From CAJBLF01 sp964504915 (GTDB lineage Bacteria; Patescibacteriota; Gracilibacteria; Absconditabacterales; Absconditicoccaceae): a stretch of 64,000 bases of DNA. A program made the translations under genes and the position numbers. The stretch lies in the NCBI GenBank assembly GCA_964504915.1, contig CAZDFH010000004.1, positions 1 to 64,000 of the forward strand, read 5' to 3'. Positions 20,801 to 32,091 of the stretch are shown here, piece after piece (within the stretch, counting starts at the first letter, position 1; the number at the start of each line of letters is the position of its first letter). The notes beneath the pieces were generated by a model. It did no database searches and was not told the DNA's origin. It saw nothing but the letters and a program-made list of their open reading frames with translations.

Positions 20801-21025
20801 AAACCAGTTGATCTCCCCAAATATATGAATCCAGAAAAAATCTTCGCGGACAAGAAAGCGACATTTAGTAGTGATGATGGGGTAGAAATTTTTGAGGTCG
20901 GTAATGATGATGTGGGTGTCGGTACTCCAGAAGTTGTCGATACTACAGTAAAGCATAAGCCAAGACCAAATGATCCTTGTCCATGTGGCTCAGGGAAAAA
21001 ATATAAGAAATGTCATGGAGCGTAA
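17882..21025 (+). CDS. secA: Preprotein translocase ATPase SecA
   Basis: The 1,047-aa motor of the Sec pathway. Walker A is EMKTGEGKT near residue 120, the DEAD-type motif is VDEIDSILIDEARTPL, and NMAGRGTDI and DNQLRGRAGRQGDPG are the later helicase motifs. The C-terminal zinc finger is PNDPCPCGSGKKYKKCHG. Two consecutive UGA codons sit at the invariant Gly-Gly before ILHRG. At least eight further UGAs fall on conserved glycines, for example RRFSEGLHQA and LMGYAQLDP. It is longer than typical SecA (about 850-950) because of inserts near ASGLIPCTTKKK, after KRNGGKEES and before the zinc finger. The start at 17882 gives MFEGILKLITGDYNKKQ, as expected for SecA. Confidence 0.98.
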
Positions 21026-21093
21026 TAGTCTTTAAAGTCCATCAAGTCCCTCAGGTCTGTCAAGTCTCAATTTTATGTTTTTTTATTATAATA

Positions 21094-21636
21094 ATGGCAG
21101 TAAAAATTACCTATTTCGTCCATGGGACTACAATAGATAACGAAAACCATGTTTCATCGGGACGATCTGATGCACCACTTTCTGATGTGTGAGTGCAACA
21201 AGCTAAAGATCTGCCACAACAAACAGATATTGCGCGTTTTGACGTAGTTTTTTGCTCTGACTTGCAAAGAGCTTTCAACTCAGCGGAATTGGCATTTGGA
21301 AATAATATTCGCATTATACAGGATAGTAGACTGAGAGAATGTAATTATGGTACCTATGATGGTAAACCTACCGATATTGTTGAACCTTTACAAGAGGCAA
21401 ACATTACTACGAGGTTTCCTGAGGGAGAGAGTTATGAGGATGTGAAAACAAGGATCGCAGCTTTTCTGGATGATGTAAAAAAGAATTACGATGGAAAACA
21501 TATCGCTATTGTTTGACATAAGGCACCCCAATTATCCCTCGATGTCCTTTTGCAACATAAAACTCGAGAAGAAGCGTTTGCTTCTGATTGGAGAAAACAA
21601 CACGCATGGCAACCATGATGGGAATATGTTTTGTAA
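21094..21636 (+). CDS. Histidine phosphatase (phosphoglycerate mutase-like) family protein
   Basis: The 180-aa product has the family order: TYFVHGTTIDNE at the start (normally RHG), SGRSDAPLSDVGVQQAKDL, VVFCSDLQRAFNSAEL, RLRECNYGTYDG, then IAIVGHKAPQLSLDVL with the second His. In the first motif the usual Arg is Val, which may weaken phosphate binding or mark a subgroup. Both catalytic histidines are kept. UGA encodes Gly at three sites, including the GH motif. Substrate unknown. Confidence 0.8.
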
Positions 21637-21708
21637 ATGTAGAATGTAGAATGTGGAATGTGACACAAATAATTCTACATTATAAATTCTAAATTCTAAA
21701 TTCTAAAA

Positions 21709-22902
21709 ATGGAATATTCTATCTTTGGCTGTAGGCTCAATAAATATTATCTCAACCAATGGCTCAATTATTTCACTAGCCATGATTTTGCTAAAAAGTG
21801 ATTTCTCATTACAACCTGTGAAGTGACTGATAGAGCCAAGCAGAAATGGATCAAACTCGCTAAGAAGAAATTGACTGACGGTCATCACCTGTATCTGACG
21901 GGTTGCGGAACGCTCCAAAGAGGACATAAAATAGCGGCTGAAAAGTTTTACGTATTGTATCCGGATCTACGTAGGTTTTCGGATGCTATCACATTGTTAC
22001 CGGAATCTCCTGAAGAGAGTGTAGAGTGTAGAGTGGGGAGTGTAGAGTGAAGGACAAATGTGTATACAAAGGGATTTGTGATCATTCAAAATGGATGTGA
22101 TAATCATTGTAGTTTTTGTTTAACTGTGCTGAAGAGAGGTAAGCATAGTTCGAGAGGCAAAGAAGAGATCGTAGAGGAAGTGAGGAACATAGAGGAATGC
22201 TGAGGAAAGGAAATCGTTCTCACGTGAGTGAATATCGCTGCGTGGTGATGTAGTAATTCTACGAAAGCAAACGAATCAAAGTTTGCAGATCTGTTACATT
22301 ATATTTTGGACAATACAACGATTCCAAGAATAAGGATTTCTTCGCTTGGTCCAGAATATTTAGATGATGCGTTCTTTAAAGTCATTCAAGATGAAAGAAT
22401 ATTACCACACTTTCATTTGTCTATCCAAAGTTTTTCAAATGGTGTCTTACAGCGTATGAAGAGAAACTATACGTACAAAGAGCTAGCCCATGTGTTGATG
22501 AAGTTTCGTTCACTGAAGAGGTCAGTCCCTGTTTCTTTGTGAGCAGATATTATTATTTGATTCCCTGGCGAGACAGAGGATGAATTTCAAGAAACATTGA
22601 AATGAATTGAAATATTTAAAATCAATAAGGTGCATTCTTTCCCCTTCTCTGACCATCATTTATGAGAAAAGATTCCTGCTTCATTATTACCAGATCAAGT
22701 AGACCAAATGACGAAGAAACGTAGAGAAAAAATATTAAAAAAAATCGCCGATGTAATAGCCAATGATTTCCTTAAGCAAAATACATGAATTTCACATAAA
22801 GTTCTAGTTGAATGAAAGGGTAGTGGTTGGACAGAAAATTATATTAAGGTTGAAGTAAATCCAAAATATAAGAAGTGAGAAATTATTCAGGTGGAGTTGT
22901 AG
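21709..22902 (+). CDS. mtaB: MtaB-like tRNA methylthiotransferase (radical SAM)
   Basis: The 397-aa product has the methylthiotransferase layout. The N-terminal domain has three Cys positions (IFGCRLN, TTCEVTD, LTGCGTL) for the auxiliary cluster. The radical SAM motif is CDNHCSFC, followed by RGKHSSRGKEEIVEEV and GFPGETEDEF. These enzymes add a methylthio group to adenosine 37 of tRNA; the short N-terminal motifs suggest MtaB (t6A) rather than MiaB, but this is a family-level call. At 22018-22050 GTGTAGAGT units lie in frame between the two domains (ESVECRVGSVEGR). About a dozen UGA codons read as Gly. Confidence 0.82.
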
Positions 22903-22940
22903 GATTTTTTGTTTTGCATGAGTATCCGATCTGCTCCTTT

Positions 22941-23213
22941 TTATGCTGATGCAAAAGATGGTGGTCTTGGATCATCAGGTCTTCTATAGTGTAGATAACT
23001 ATCTACATTATCGTCTTTATTCTTGCACATTTCTTGGGTTTTGTGACTTATGACATTCGTCGGTAGCCGTTCCCATATGTCTTCTCCACTCATTTTCTCG
23101 CTTACCTTTTCCCCTATCTCTTTTTTTGTTGCGAAATTTTTATCGCTGATGTTCTCATCTATCTTTTCAGTCGCAGATATGAGTTTCTGTTTTTCAATAG
23201 TTTCCATATTCAT
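22941..23213 (-). CDS. Hypothetical charged protein
   Basis: The 90-aa product is mainly Lys/Glu-rich helix in its first 45 residues, ending in a Pro-Arg-rich tail (HYRRPDDPRPPSFASA). No domain recognised. It is the last gene of a three-gene minus-strand run with the TraG-like ATPase. Confidence 0.5.
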   Translation of the reverse strand: MNMETIEKQKLISATEKIDENISDKNFATKKEIGEKVSEKMSGEDIWERLPTNVISHKTQEMCKNKDDNVDSYLHYRRPDDPRPPSFASA

Positions 23214-23219
23214 GGTAGA

Positions 23220-23576
23220 TTATTGTAAGGTGGCTAAAACTTTATCTAGTCGAGCGTCTATATCTCCATCTTTTTTATTTTGTTCTATTTCTTTAGCTTT
23301 CAACTCCACCAAAAAATTATGCAATTGCTCCATTCTTTGGACGGCGATGGCTAGTCCTTCTTGTTCTACCTCATAGGTACTTTTTAGTAGTATCTTATAT
23401 ATCTGGATATATTGATTGTCTGTATATCATGGTGCCTGTAAATCCTTGCTAAGCTCTTCGAAAATAGGATGTGCATTCTCAAACTTCTCAATCAATGCCA
23501 AAAGTTTTTTCTTCTTTTCGTCCAAAGGAAGTGATGTAAATTCTGTCAAAGCTTCTCTGTACATAGATTCGTTCAT
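23220..23576 (-). CDS. Hypothetical helical protein next to the TraG-like ATPase
   Basis: The 118-aa product is helical and charged (LPLDEKKKKLLALIEKFENA; VEQEGLAIAVQRMEQLHNFL). One UGA reads as Gly (QAPGYTDNQ). It lies 27 bases after the TraG-like gene and 6 bases before the next gene, so the three are probably one operon. It may be a partner of that ATPase. Confidence 0.6.
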
Positions 23577-23603
23577 TCTTATGTGGATTGGGTTTAAAAT
23601 AGA

Positions 23604-26600
23604 CTATTTTGTCATGATGACTGGTGCTGCTGGTGGCGTTACTTCTGTCACTGGTGCTGTCGGAGTTGGTTCTATCGGTGTGGCGGGAGCTACCACTTCT
23701 ACAGGAGAAGGTGAAGGAGTAGGTGCAGAAGAAGCAACAGTGCTAGGTGGTACAGCATTTGGATCAGGTAGCTTGGTTTCATCTACGGTATTGACTCCAA
23801 GTCTTGCATTGATTTCTGCGTCGACAAATTCTCTTTTTCTACCATATTTTTTCGCTGAGTATTCTTTCAAAATAGGCACGATTTTTGTATTCTGATAATC
23901 ATGGGTGTAGATGGTGTCCATACTAAATGGACGAGTTGTTGAATTATCAATGTTCAATTTAATATACGCTTTGAAGTTTGCGATACCGACGATGTCGCCT
24001 GCAGAGAGGAGTGGTGTATATTCTTTCTCGAGGAACTCAGCATCGGGTGCACCGACTTTAAATGATTGCATCGTACCCACGTTACCGAAGACCGCTGCTT
24101 TCACATCTGTCTTTCCTCACTTTTCTTGACCGATATTATTTCCTCCACCTCATTCCAACTGTGCGATATACTGATGCGCCATGATGAGTGAGAGTCTATA
24201 TTTTCTCGCTTCGGATAAGATGTCGGCAAAGGTTCCCGAGATGAAGTTTTGGAATTCATCTACATAGAGGTAGAAATCTTTTCTCTCTTTCTCTGGTATC
24301 TTAGCTCTCGCCATCGCTCCGTTGTAGATCTTGGAAACCAGTACCATACCAAGTAGCTCAGCATTTAGTTCGCCGATTCTACCTTTACTCAGATTGATAA
24401 TTAAAATTTTTCTATTGTTCATGATATCATCAAAATTGAATCATGATTTCGTTTGCCCGATAATATTTCTCATGATCCTATTGGTATTGAACGATACGAA
24501 TTTTGCTGAGAAGTAAGGGATGATTTCTTCTTTTTCTCTTTGGCCCATAGCGTTGAATGTTCTCTCTCGCCAATTTTGTACGACAGGATTCGTTACTTTT
24601 TTTAGTTTGTATTCTCTATATCCTTCGTCCGTGAAGAGTCTGACGATGTCCAATAAGGTCGGTCTGTCCTCGAAGTCTTCGAGCAGAGTTAGGCTTCCGT
24701 ATTTGAAATATTCCTGTAACCTAGGTCAGAAGATTTCTGGTCCAAACATCTTCAAAAATATTTCCGTCGCATCATTTACGACTTTGTCTGCTTCATCCAA
24801 AGTGTTGATCTCATAGAGGTTCAATCCCATTGGTCTGTCCTCATTTCCCGCATCGAAATAGACGAGGTCTTTCGCTCTCTCTTTGGGAATATAAGCAAGG
24901 ATGTCTTCAGCCAAATCTCCATGTGGATCAATGACACAGATACCATCGCCATTCCAGATGTCTTGTCTAGCAAGGGTTTGCAAGAGGATAGATTTTCAGG
25001 TACCAGATTTTCCGATACAGTAATGATGTCTGGTCCTATCTTCTCTCTTCATATAGACGGGGCTGAATGTATTTCTATACGTATTTACGCCAAGTAAAAT
25101 TCCATCATGATAGAGTTTGTATCCATATTCTTTTTTTCATTTTGCTGTCGCGGTTCATGGCTTCTCGGCTACGGCCCGATGTGATGCATATTCACTCAAG
25201 ATATCTTCGACTTTTCCTTTCTTGTATGATTCGGCCAGTATTCATCCGATTACGAAGCCATTCGGATCATTTAGTATCGGTAGATTATCCGGAGCTGGTA
25301 AAACCTTGTATTGCATCCATGAAATAATCGGTGAACGGTTGTAGGTATAGTCAGGGAAGTGAAAAATAGAACTTAGTTCATTTACTCCAAACATATTCTT
25401 TCTAAAGAAGAAGTGATCAAGTTTATACTTGATAGCGAATTTCCACATCGGTTTATAGAAGAATCAAAAGACGTCATGTCTTTCATTCGTGGGAACTAAT
25501 TCATTCCCATATTCATCTCCATAGACATTGAATGCACTGACAATAATATCGATATTCGCATCAAGTTTTTCTTTGCTATCAGATGATGTCGCGATCAACA
25601 TACCTGTCTGTGAAAATGGCAAGCCCGCTTCCTCTCCCATTGCGTTGAGATAATCTTCTTTGGCTTTGACCATACGGACAAAATCCTTTCCTCACTCTTT
25701 ATATTTGTCGTTTTCATATTCGGCTCATTTCTTGGTATCTCCTGAAACTAAGAACTTTATAAAATGAAATGGATTTACATATTTCAAGAAACTTACAAAA
25801 ACACTTCCCTCATCGGTATATCTCTTGTCATTCCTATAAAGTCCCTCTGATCGTCTCTGTGTCTTTCTATTGAATCGATTCCCTAATGGTTTGATAGGTA
25901 TGATGATTGTCGCTGTGTCGTATCTAGAAATTTTTCCTATAGCATCTATGACGTTATTCATCGGGTCATCAGGTTGTTGTTTGAATGTCTTAATCGTATA
26001 CACTTGCACTTTCTTGGGTACAAGTGGCATGATATTTCGATATTTCTTGCTGAATATCTGTGGAGAAGGTACTCTTTCTATCGAACAATCAGAATACTGG
26101 GCAGAGATAGAACTTTCTACGATATTTTGATATTCTGGATAGATACCGACAATGAAGTATAATACTCATTCTTCGTAATGGAGCATGAATGTCGTCTTTG
26201 GTTTGTAGAATAATCTTTTCATAAAGGTATCCCGTGTGCTCAATTCTCCTAACTTATGGATATTGTGAAATACCTGAGCCATACGTCATATTTTTTCTTT
26301 CATGTCTTTGGCAAGTTCTTTATCTTGTTCGCGATCTTGTTTGCTGTCATTCCTTGGTAATGCTACTTTGAGATAAATAATTCTATGTGCGTTTACAATA
26401 TCATATAGCAATATGAGTAGTTTTTTGAGCAGAAAAAATCCAATGATGCCAGCGACGAGTAATCATAGATATCCAAAAATACTGTTGCTTTGTCCCATTA
26501 CCGCGTTCCATCATGTGCCTATTCGACTAGTGGCTTGCTGCGTCTGCTGGACGGCTACCGTTGCAGTCTCTACTGGCTGTGTCTTTCTATATGCATCATA

Positions 26601-26774
26601 TCATTTTCTATCAGTCAAAAACTGTCTGATATGTGCAGTGCCTCACATCTTGGTAAAACATATGGTTTTATCTTTGCCTCGTGCTAGACTGGTTAATTGC
26701 GAAATATTATCCAATTGGTTTGGATCTTTCACATATTGAGTCTGAAGGGCTTGTTCGCATTGATCGAGATTCAT
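23604..26774 (-). CDS. TraG/VirD4-type conjugation-like DNA-translocase ATPase
   Basis: The 1,056-aa product has a membrane segment at about residues 100-126 (LLVAGIIGFFLLKKLLILLY), a large N-terminal domain like the left-edge gene, Walker A IGKSGTGKSILLQTLARQ near residue 586 (its last Gly is UGA), VIDPHGDLAEDIL, NIIGQTKSGFNFDDI, and Walker B FYLYVDEFQNF near 834. The following ARKYRLSLIMAHQYIAQL matches the TraM-recognition region of TraG/TraD. The last 80 residues are Pro/Thr/Val-rich. In coupling proteins this motor moves DNA or protein through a type IV secretion channel. No other secretion-system genes are nearby, so the substrate is unknown. Confidence 0.85.
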
Positions 26775-26814
26775 GGGATTGTCTTTGTTGATCAAATAAA
26801 GGTGTTTGTTAACG

Positions 26815-26965
26815 TGTTTTCGAGTTAATGGGTTAACGAGTTCGTGGGTTAAAAGGTTCGCGAGTTAAAGAGTTAACGGGTTGATGAGTTTATTGGTTAC
26901 ATTTATACATAAAGATAACTCATTAACGTTTTAACTTTTTAACCCTTTAACTTTCTAATTTTTTA
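26815..26965. repeat. GTTAACGAGTTAACGGG microsatellite with inverted partner
   Basis: Imperfect GTTAACG / GTTAAAG / GAGTT units run to about 26890. They are followed by complementary TTAAC units (AACGTTTTAACTTTTTAACC), so the region can fold on itself. It fills most of the gap upstream of the TraG-like gene. The same units appear at 32050-32080 and 43790-43820. Confidence 0.8.
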
Positions 26966-27064
26966 ACTCAATTCAATTATATCCAGAAGCCCATTTTTTG
27001 CATAAAAAAAGGCTCTTAATTTGCACTAAGATACCCCATTTTGCTTATAAAGTTATATAATATG

Positions 27065-27943
27065 TTATTTCGGAGTGTTTTTTCTGGTGATATTGTATAT
27101 CTCATACCGATAATAGACGAAAAATGCTCTGATTATCGCACTGATATATGACCCAAATAATATCATAATCGCTACAATGAGATACACGATTACTTTCACA
27201 AATCGATATTCGATGACTCATCGTGCTATCGCTCCGTAGATAATCAGGAATGGTATCCCTATCATGAGTATGAGGTTAAATGAGAAATTGAAGAGTAGTG
27301 CAGTCTGGATGCTCATATATTTCCCTGTATTTTTCCTGTTTTTTATGGTAAGCTGGAAACTACTTTTCATGGCGTCATACCGTTGCATATGATCGATTAC
27401 AATGAAATATCTTGTATATGCTTTGAGGTTGTTGATGATGGTGATTCATACAAACCATATAGCTAATCGTATTACTATGCTCAAGCTAAATCTACCGTCT
27501 ATTATGATGATTTTAAACGCTACAAGAAGCAAAATAATGGGGTTCATGATGACTGATAATATCCCTGCTTTGAACATATGAAAAAAATCTTGTCTTCATT
27601 TTTTCATCGCATCTTTCATGGTGCTATTCTTATCATGGAGATAATGAATAATGGCTCATTGCCCTATTGGATAAATGATAGAATATGCGAGGAATAGAAA
27701 TATAGTGATACTTATCGTGATGGGTATTAAATGATTGGCACTTACGGTTTGCACGAAATATTCTGCTACTTTTCCGATATATAATCCATTGGCATAATGC
27801 CTTGCCAAAAGCCCGTTGACGTTGATAATAAGCAATAGTATGGCAATGAGAGAATGAAAAAAAGAGGTAATCCATGTTAACCTTATGATTTTATTGTCAT
27901 CATTCATCTTCTTGATTGAATTTTGTACGATATCTTTGAACAT
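27065..27943 (-). CDS. Hypothetical polytopic membrane protein
   Basis: The 292-aa product has about six hydrophobic segments (for example FFHSLIAILLLIINVNGLL and IPITISITIFLFLAYSIIYP) and a central basic loop (HDKNSTMKDAMKKGRQDFF). Several UGA codons encode Gly in the membrane part. No family recognised. It is divergent from the next gene. Confidence 0.65.
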
Positions 27944-28106
27944 AGCGTAGATGGTGTAGAATGAAACATTTTTATTCTTATTAATGAAATTGTGGAGAGA
28001 TGCAAGATGTCAAAAAGTTGTATATACCTCTGTACTCTTCTTAATCTTGTTTTTGCAGGGCAAATCTCTATAAGTCCCCTTGCCGTACTTTACCTTTTGT
28101 GTCCCT

Positions 28107-28679
28107 ATGATGACTACGACAATCAGAAGAATGATACTTATTCTGATCCTGCTAGCGATTGTGTTCTTCATTTATCGTTCCATCAATCCTAGTGGTGCTG
28201 ATAGACTTCTCGATACTACGAGAAATATTTTTGGTGTTACTTTGTCTGGTTCGGTCAACTCTGGCACATTGGAACATGTTGTGACTGGAGATGTAGTTAC
28301 TACCTGAACTGACCATACATGAGCCATTATACATACATGAGTTGTGACTACATGAATGGTGGAAACCACTGGCATCATCTCTAATATATCTGTTGTTATG
28401 AAAAATATTCTAGTATATATGTGATTACTTGGCTCCTGAACTAGGACTTTCCCTGCATCATTATTGAATACATGAACGATTGATTCTACTGGAGGTAACC
28501 TTACTATCATTGCAAGTACTGGTGTCGTTACTGCGGTCCCTCCTATTGCCCCTACGAAACCAGTCACTTCGCATATTCCTACAAAACCTGTCGCTAAGCC
28601 AGTATCTTCATCGTCACACTGACTTTCAGCCAAAGATATCCGTGATACGCAGAATTTAATCAAAGATTTACTCAAATAA
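28107..28679 (+). CDS. Hypothetical anchored protein with Thr/Gly/Val-rich repeats
   Basis: The 190-aa product starts with a membrane anchor (RRMILILILLAIVFFIYRSI). Then come short T-G-V repeats in which Gly is mostly UGA (VVTTGTDHTGAIIHTGVVTT, GMVETTG) and a Pro-rich KPVxxxIPTKPVAKPV segment. The extracellular region looks unstructured. It lies 7 bases before gatA, so both are probably co-transcribed. Confidence 0.6.
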
Positions 28680-28686
28680 AAACTAT

Positions 28687-30114
28687 ATGCATCTTACCTT
28701 ACGCGCTTATATTGATGGTGTCACTGCTTGAACTTTGGATCCACAAACTGTGGTGGATTTTTACGTCAACAAAGCCAAACAGGAGAATAGCAAGTACAAC
28801 ATGATGATTAGGTTTCACGATGACTATATTCAGAAAAATTTGGATACGATAAAACAAGGTCCACTCAAAGGCGCTCCGATAGCCCTCAAAGATAATTTTC
28901 TTACCCAATGATATATCACGTCTTGTGGCTCTAAGATGTTGGAAAATTATGTGAGTCCCTACAGCGCGACCTGTTTTCTCAATTTAGAAAAAAATGGATG
29001 ATTGATGATTGGTAAATCAAATATGGATGAATTCGCGATGGGTTCTTCTACAGAGACTTCGTATTTTGGCGTCACCTATAACTGCTATGGTACGGGTCGT
29101 GTCCCCGGATGATCTAGTGGATGATCTGCCGTGGCTGTCGCTTCAGACTGTTGTCTTGGAGCATTATGAACAGATACTTCTGGTAGTGTACGTCAACCGG
29201 CTGCCTTGTGTGGTATCGTAGGGATGAAACCAACTTACTGAATGGTATCACGTTATGGTGTACAGTCTATGGCTTCTAGTCTCGACCAGGTAGGTGTGTT
29301 TACCAAAACTGTAGAGGATGCAGAGATATTATTGAAAGCAGTTGCTGGATTTGATGAAAAAGATTCGCAAAGTGATTCTCGTGCGGATAACTTCGTTAAT
29401 TGAAAATTGAAAATTGAAAATTGAAAATTAAACCCCAAGAAATTTAAGATAGCTCTTCCGAAGGAAGTATTCTCTGAAGGATTAGATCCTCGTATCAAAG
29501 AAATCTTATTGCAAAAAGTGGAACAGCTTCGTGCGTTGTGATGTGATGTGCAAGAAGTGAGTTTACCAGTGTTGTCCTATGGTATCCCATTATATTATTC
29601 TCTCATGCCTGCGGAGCTTGGTACTAATCTTGCAAGATTTGATGGAATAAAATTTGGTTTACAGGATGAAAGTTTGGGACATGCAGATTTGGCATCGTAT
29701 TATCAAAAAATTAGATCTGAATGATTTGGTGATGAAGCGAAGAGGAGGATTTTACTAAGTTCTTTCGTCTTGAGTAGTGCTAACTATGAATGATATTATT
29801 TAAGAGCTCAGAAGATTAGAGAGCAAATGATAGAAGATGTTGATAAAATATTTGAAGAATATGATCTTATTCTTGGCCCAACAACACCAAGTGTTGCATG
29901 GAAAATGGGGGAAAGATCTGCAGATCCTATCCAGATGTATCTGGAAGATTTTTATACCGTATCAGCAAATATCTGTTGAGGTCCAGCAATGACCGTACCA
30001 ATGTGAATGGTCAATGATGATGGAGAAGATATGCCGGTAGGGATTCATTTCATGGCACAGAGATGGCATGAAGATATTGTTTTTGCGTTTGGGAAGCTTA
30101 TAGAGAAGTTATAA
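28687..30114 (+). CDS. gatA: Aspartyl/glutamyl-tRNA amidotransferase subunit A
   Basis: The 475-aa amidase-family product has the Ser-cisSer-Lys catalytic site: Lys in GAPIALKDNF, the loop RVPGGSSGGSAVAVA and TDTSGSVRQPAALCG. In the loop the second Gly of each Gly-Gly pair is a UGA codon. LGPTTPSVAW and GPAMTVPMG match the C-terminal part. GatA releases ammonia from Gln for transamidation of Glu-tRNA(Gln) or Asp-tRNA(Asn) in GatCAB; gatB and gatC are not in the window. At 29398-29430 an ATTGAAAATTGAAA tract lies in frame (NGKLKIENGKLN). The tRNA-Arg starts on the base after its stop codon. Confidence 0.95.
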
Positions 30115-30186
30115 GGAGTGATCGTTCAATGGATAGGACACAGTCCTGCGAAGACTGTAATCCCGGTTCAACTCCGGGTCATTCCA
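30115..30186 (+). tRNA. tRNA-Arg(GCG)
   Basis: The acceptor GGAGTGA pairs with TCATTCC, with discriminator A at 30186. The anticodon arm is CAGTC-CTGCGAA-GACTG, giving anticodon GCG. The T arm is CCCGG-TTCAACT-CCGGG. The gene begins directly after the gatA stop, so it may be cut out of the gatA transcript. GCG is unusual; most bacteria read CGN with ACG. Confidence 0.85.
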
Positions 30187-30412
30187 ATAAAAAAACTACA
30201 ATAAGTGCGGTCCTATAGTTAATGAAAACCCAGGCCCGCCCTGCAAGTCTGCGGGGTTCACTCCTGGTCGCCACGTAGGTCTATCCCGTTGTCTAACGGG
30301 ACGAGCTGTGGTTCGGTCACATTATAGACATGAGATATAAGACATAAGATACGGGTGGTGTAATGTAAAAAGATTGGCTTGCAGAGCCTATTTTTTTGTA
30401 TTCTCTGAACTC
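30187..30412. other. Intergenic region with tRNA-like remnants and palindromes
   Basis: It contains a CAGG-(CCCGCCctgcaagtctGCGGGG)-TTCACTCCTGG stretch that looks like a T arm interrupted by a GC palindrome. A second segment (TCCCGTTGTCTAACGGGACGAG) looks like a tRNA D region. I could not fold either into a complete tRNA. GAGACATAAGA microsatellite units follow to about 30352. Confidence 0.4.
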
Positions 30413-30440
30413 TTGACAAGGTTATACTGAAGGATATAAT
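30413..30440 (+). promoter_or_regulatory. Consensus sigma-70-type promoter
   Basis: TTGACA at 30413-30418, a 16-bp spacer and TATAAT at 30435-30440: both boxes are perfect. It lies 38 bases before the ATG at 30478. Confidence 0.85.
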
Positions 30441-30477
30441 GCAACTTCGTCTGTTTTAGTCCTTTGATCTATTTGCG

Positions 30478-31263
30478 ATGTGAATAGCCGTGCTTTCTAC
30501 TATGAATACTGCTGTTGTCCAAACTCAGTCTAAGAAGTATCCTCTGACTAAGAGACAAAAGGGTTTGTACTATCTTCTTATCTCGGATTTTATTCCCAAA
30601 CATCGTAAACTATACAGATCTTTGAGAAATGCAAAGAAATGATTAGTCTATAATATGCGTGGCAAATCTGTCCTTGCTCAAGATATTCATACGTTATTCC
30701 GACTCTATAATACTGTTCAAGAAGACATAGTAGTACGTGAAGGTTTGAAAAAACATTTACCACGTTTTGTGGTGAATACCAACATAGGGACACAATTTTC
30801 AGTAGAGCAATACCTCAAGATGCTAACCTATGTAAGATCGTCGTTGCAGAATCTTCAAGCTACTATTAAGCTGTTTATGAAGGATGCCCAGGATGAAATC
30901 TCTAAGCCAGTGTCAGATGGAGTGAAACATCCTTACACGCAGATAGAAGATGAACTCTATCACGATGAGTTGAAGTCGTCTTTTGGCGAGTATTATCGTG
31001 ATCGATATGCAGAAGAGGAATATCAACAATTTACTTGATTCGATGCAGGTGCGTGAATTATTGATGTAGATAAACTTATTGAACATGTCGCTATTGTCTC
31101 GTATTATCCTCATTATCACACTTTATTGGCTGATATAGAAGAGCAAGCCTCTCCTACGGCCCGTGTAACTATAGGAGATTTGAATATGTCTTTAAAAGAT
31201 TTTTTGTCTTTTTTGGAATCACTCAATTTCCCTGGGCATCTTTTTTTGCCTCCATCAAAATAA
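30478..31263 (+). CDS. Hypothetical protein behind a strong promoter
   Basis: The 261-aa product is soluble and helical, with a basic N-terminus (KKYPLTKRQKGLYYLL, FIPKHRKLYRSLRNAKKG) and an acidic C-terminal half. An in-frame ATG at 30502 is an alternative start; it is further from the promoter. UGA reads as Gly four times. No domain recognised. The perfect promoter suggests high expression. Confidence 0.65.
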
Positions 31264-31301
31264 GCCCCATGGGGACACTATTTTTTATGTTTTAAAAATA
31301 T

Positions 31302-32033
31302 TTACGAACGGTTATTTATAATTTCTCGTTTCCCGTTTTCATTCTCCACTAATACTGTGCATGAATATATTCGGTCTCACGAGTTGAGATAGTGATATCT
31401 GCCTATATACTTATTTTCTGCTTTGTGCAAATGTCCACATATAATTCCTTGTGTTCTCTGAGCTTTACATGTTTTGATTAATTTTTTGCGAAATAATGGA
31501 GCTCATCCCACCATTAGTGTCTTGACCCATCGCTTGATCGGAGCTACTAACGATTGGCTTCTGAGTCCAAATTTCTTTCTGATCTCGTTGTACACTCTGT
31601 TGCATCGATAGAGGAAAGTCCCTCCAAAGAAAGTCATTTTGGATCTTCGAGTAAATCTTCCTTCCAATTTATCAAACTGGTGCCCGTGGCAAATGTAATA
31701 TTTTTTCTTGCCAGTAGTATAAATCATGTCTGGTAAAATATCTACTTCTTTTTCTAGTCGAGGAGCCGTCCTATCAAGTGCAATATCATGGTTTCCAATA
31801 ATATATTTTATCTTTACTCATTGTCCCTGAGCTATTTCAATGATGTCCTTGAGCCGATTAGCGTGTCTTCTTTTTCGTCCGCCAAAAAGTTTTATGTGCC
31901 ATCCGTCGATGATATCTCCATTGAGGATGAGTTGTTCGAAAGTTTGATTTTTTAATCGTTGCAAAAATTCCTTCCCTTTGTTATCAGGGCTTGGGACATG
32001 GATATCTGATGCTATGATAGTCCTGTAGTGCAT
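31302..32033 (-). CDS. LpxH-like metallophosphoesterase
   Basis: The 243-aa product has all metallophosphoesterase motifs in order: SDIHVP (D-x-H), GDIIDGW, IIGNHD, CHGHQFD and GHLHKAE. The layout matches the UDP-2,3-diacylglucosamine diphosphatase (LpxH/LpxI2-like) family. Lipid A synthesis is not expected in this lineage, so the substrate may be another phospho-ester. UGA encodes Gly twice. Confidence 0.8.
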
Positions 32034-32091
32034 ACTCGCTGCGCTCGTGGTTAAAGGGTTATCGTGTTTAAAAGTTAACGTGTTTTGTGAT

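Noticed and set aside
17882..21025. secA as a pseudogene with many nonsense mutations
   Set aside because: All breaks are TGA at Gly positions, and all motifs are intact. Recoding explains them.
23416..23895. Plus-strand open frame rich in Gly/Val/Thr
   Set aside because: It is the antisense of the Pro/Thr/Val-rich tail of the TraG-like protein.
30195..30270. tRNA-Cys(GCA) or recoding tRNA-Gly(UCA)
   Set aside because: A CTGCAAG loop is present, but neither the acceptor nor the anticodon stem pairs. No TCA anticodon arm was found anywhere in the window.
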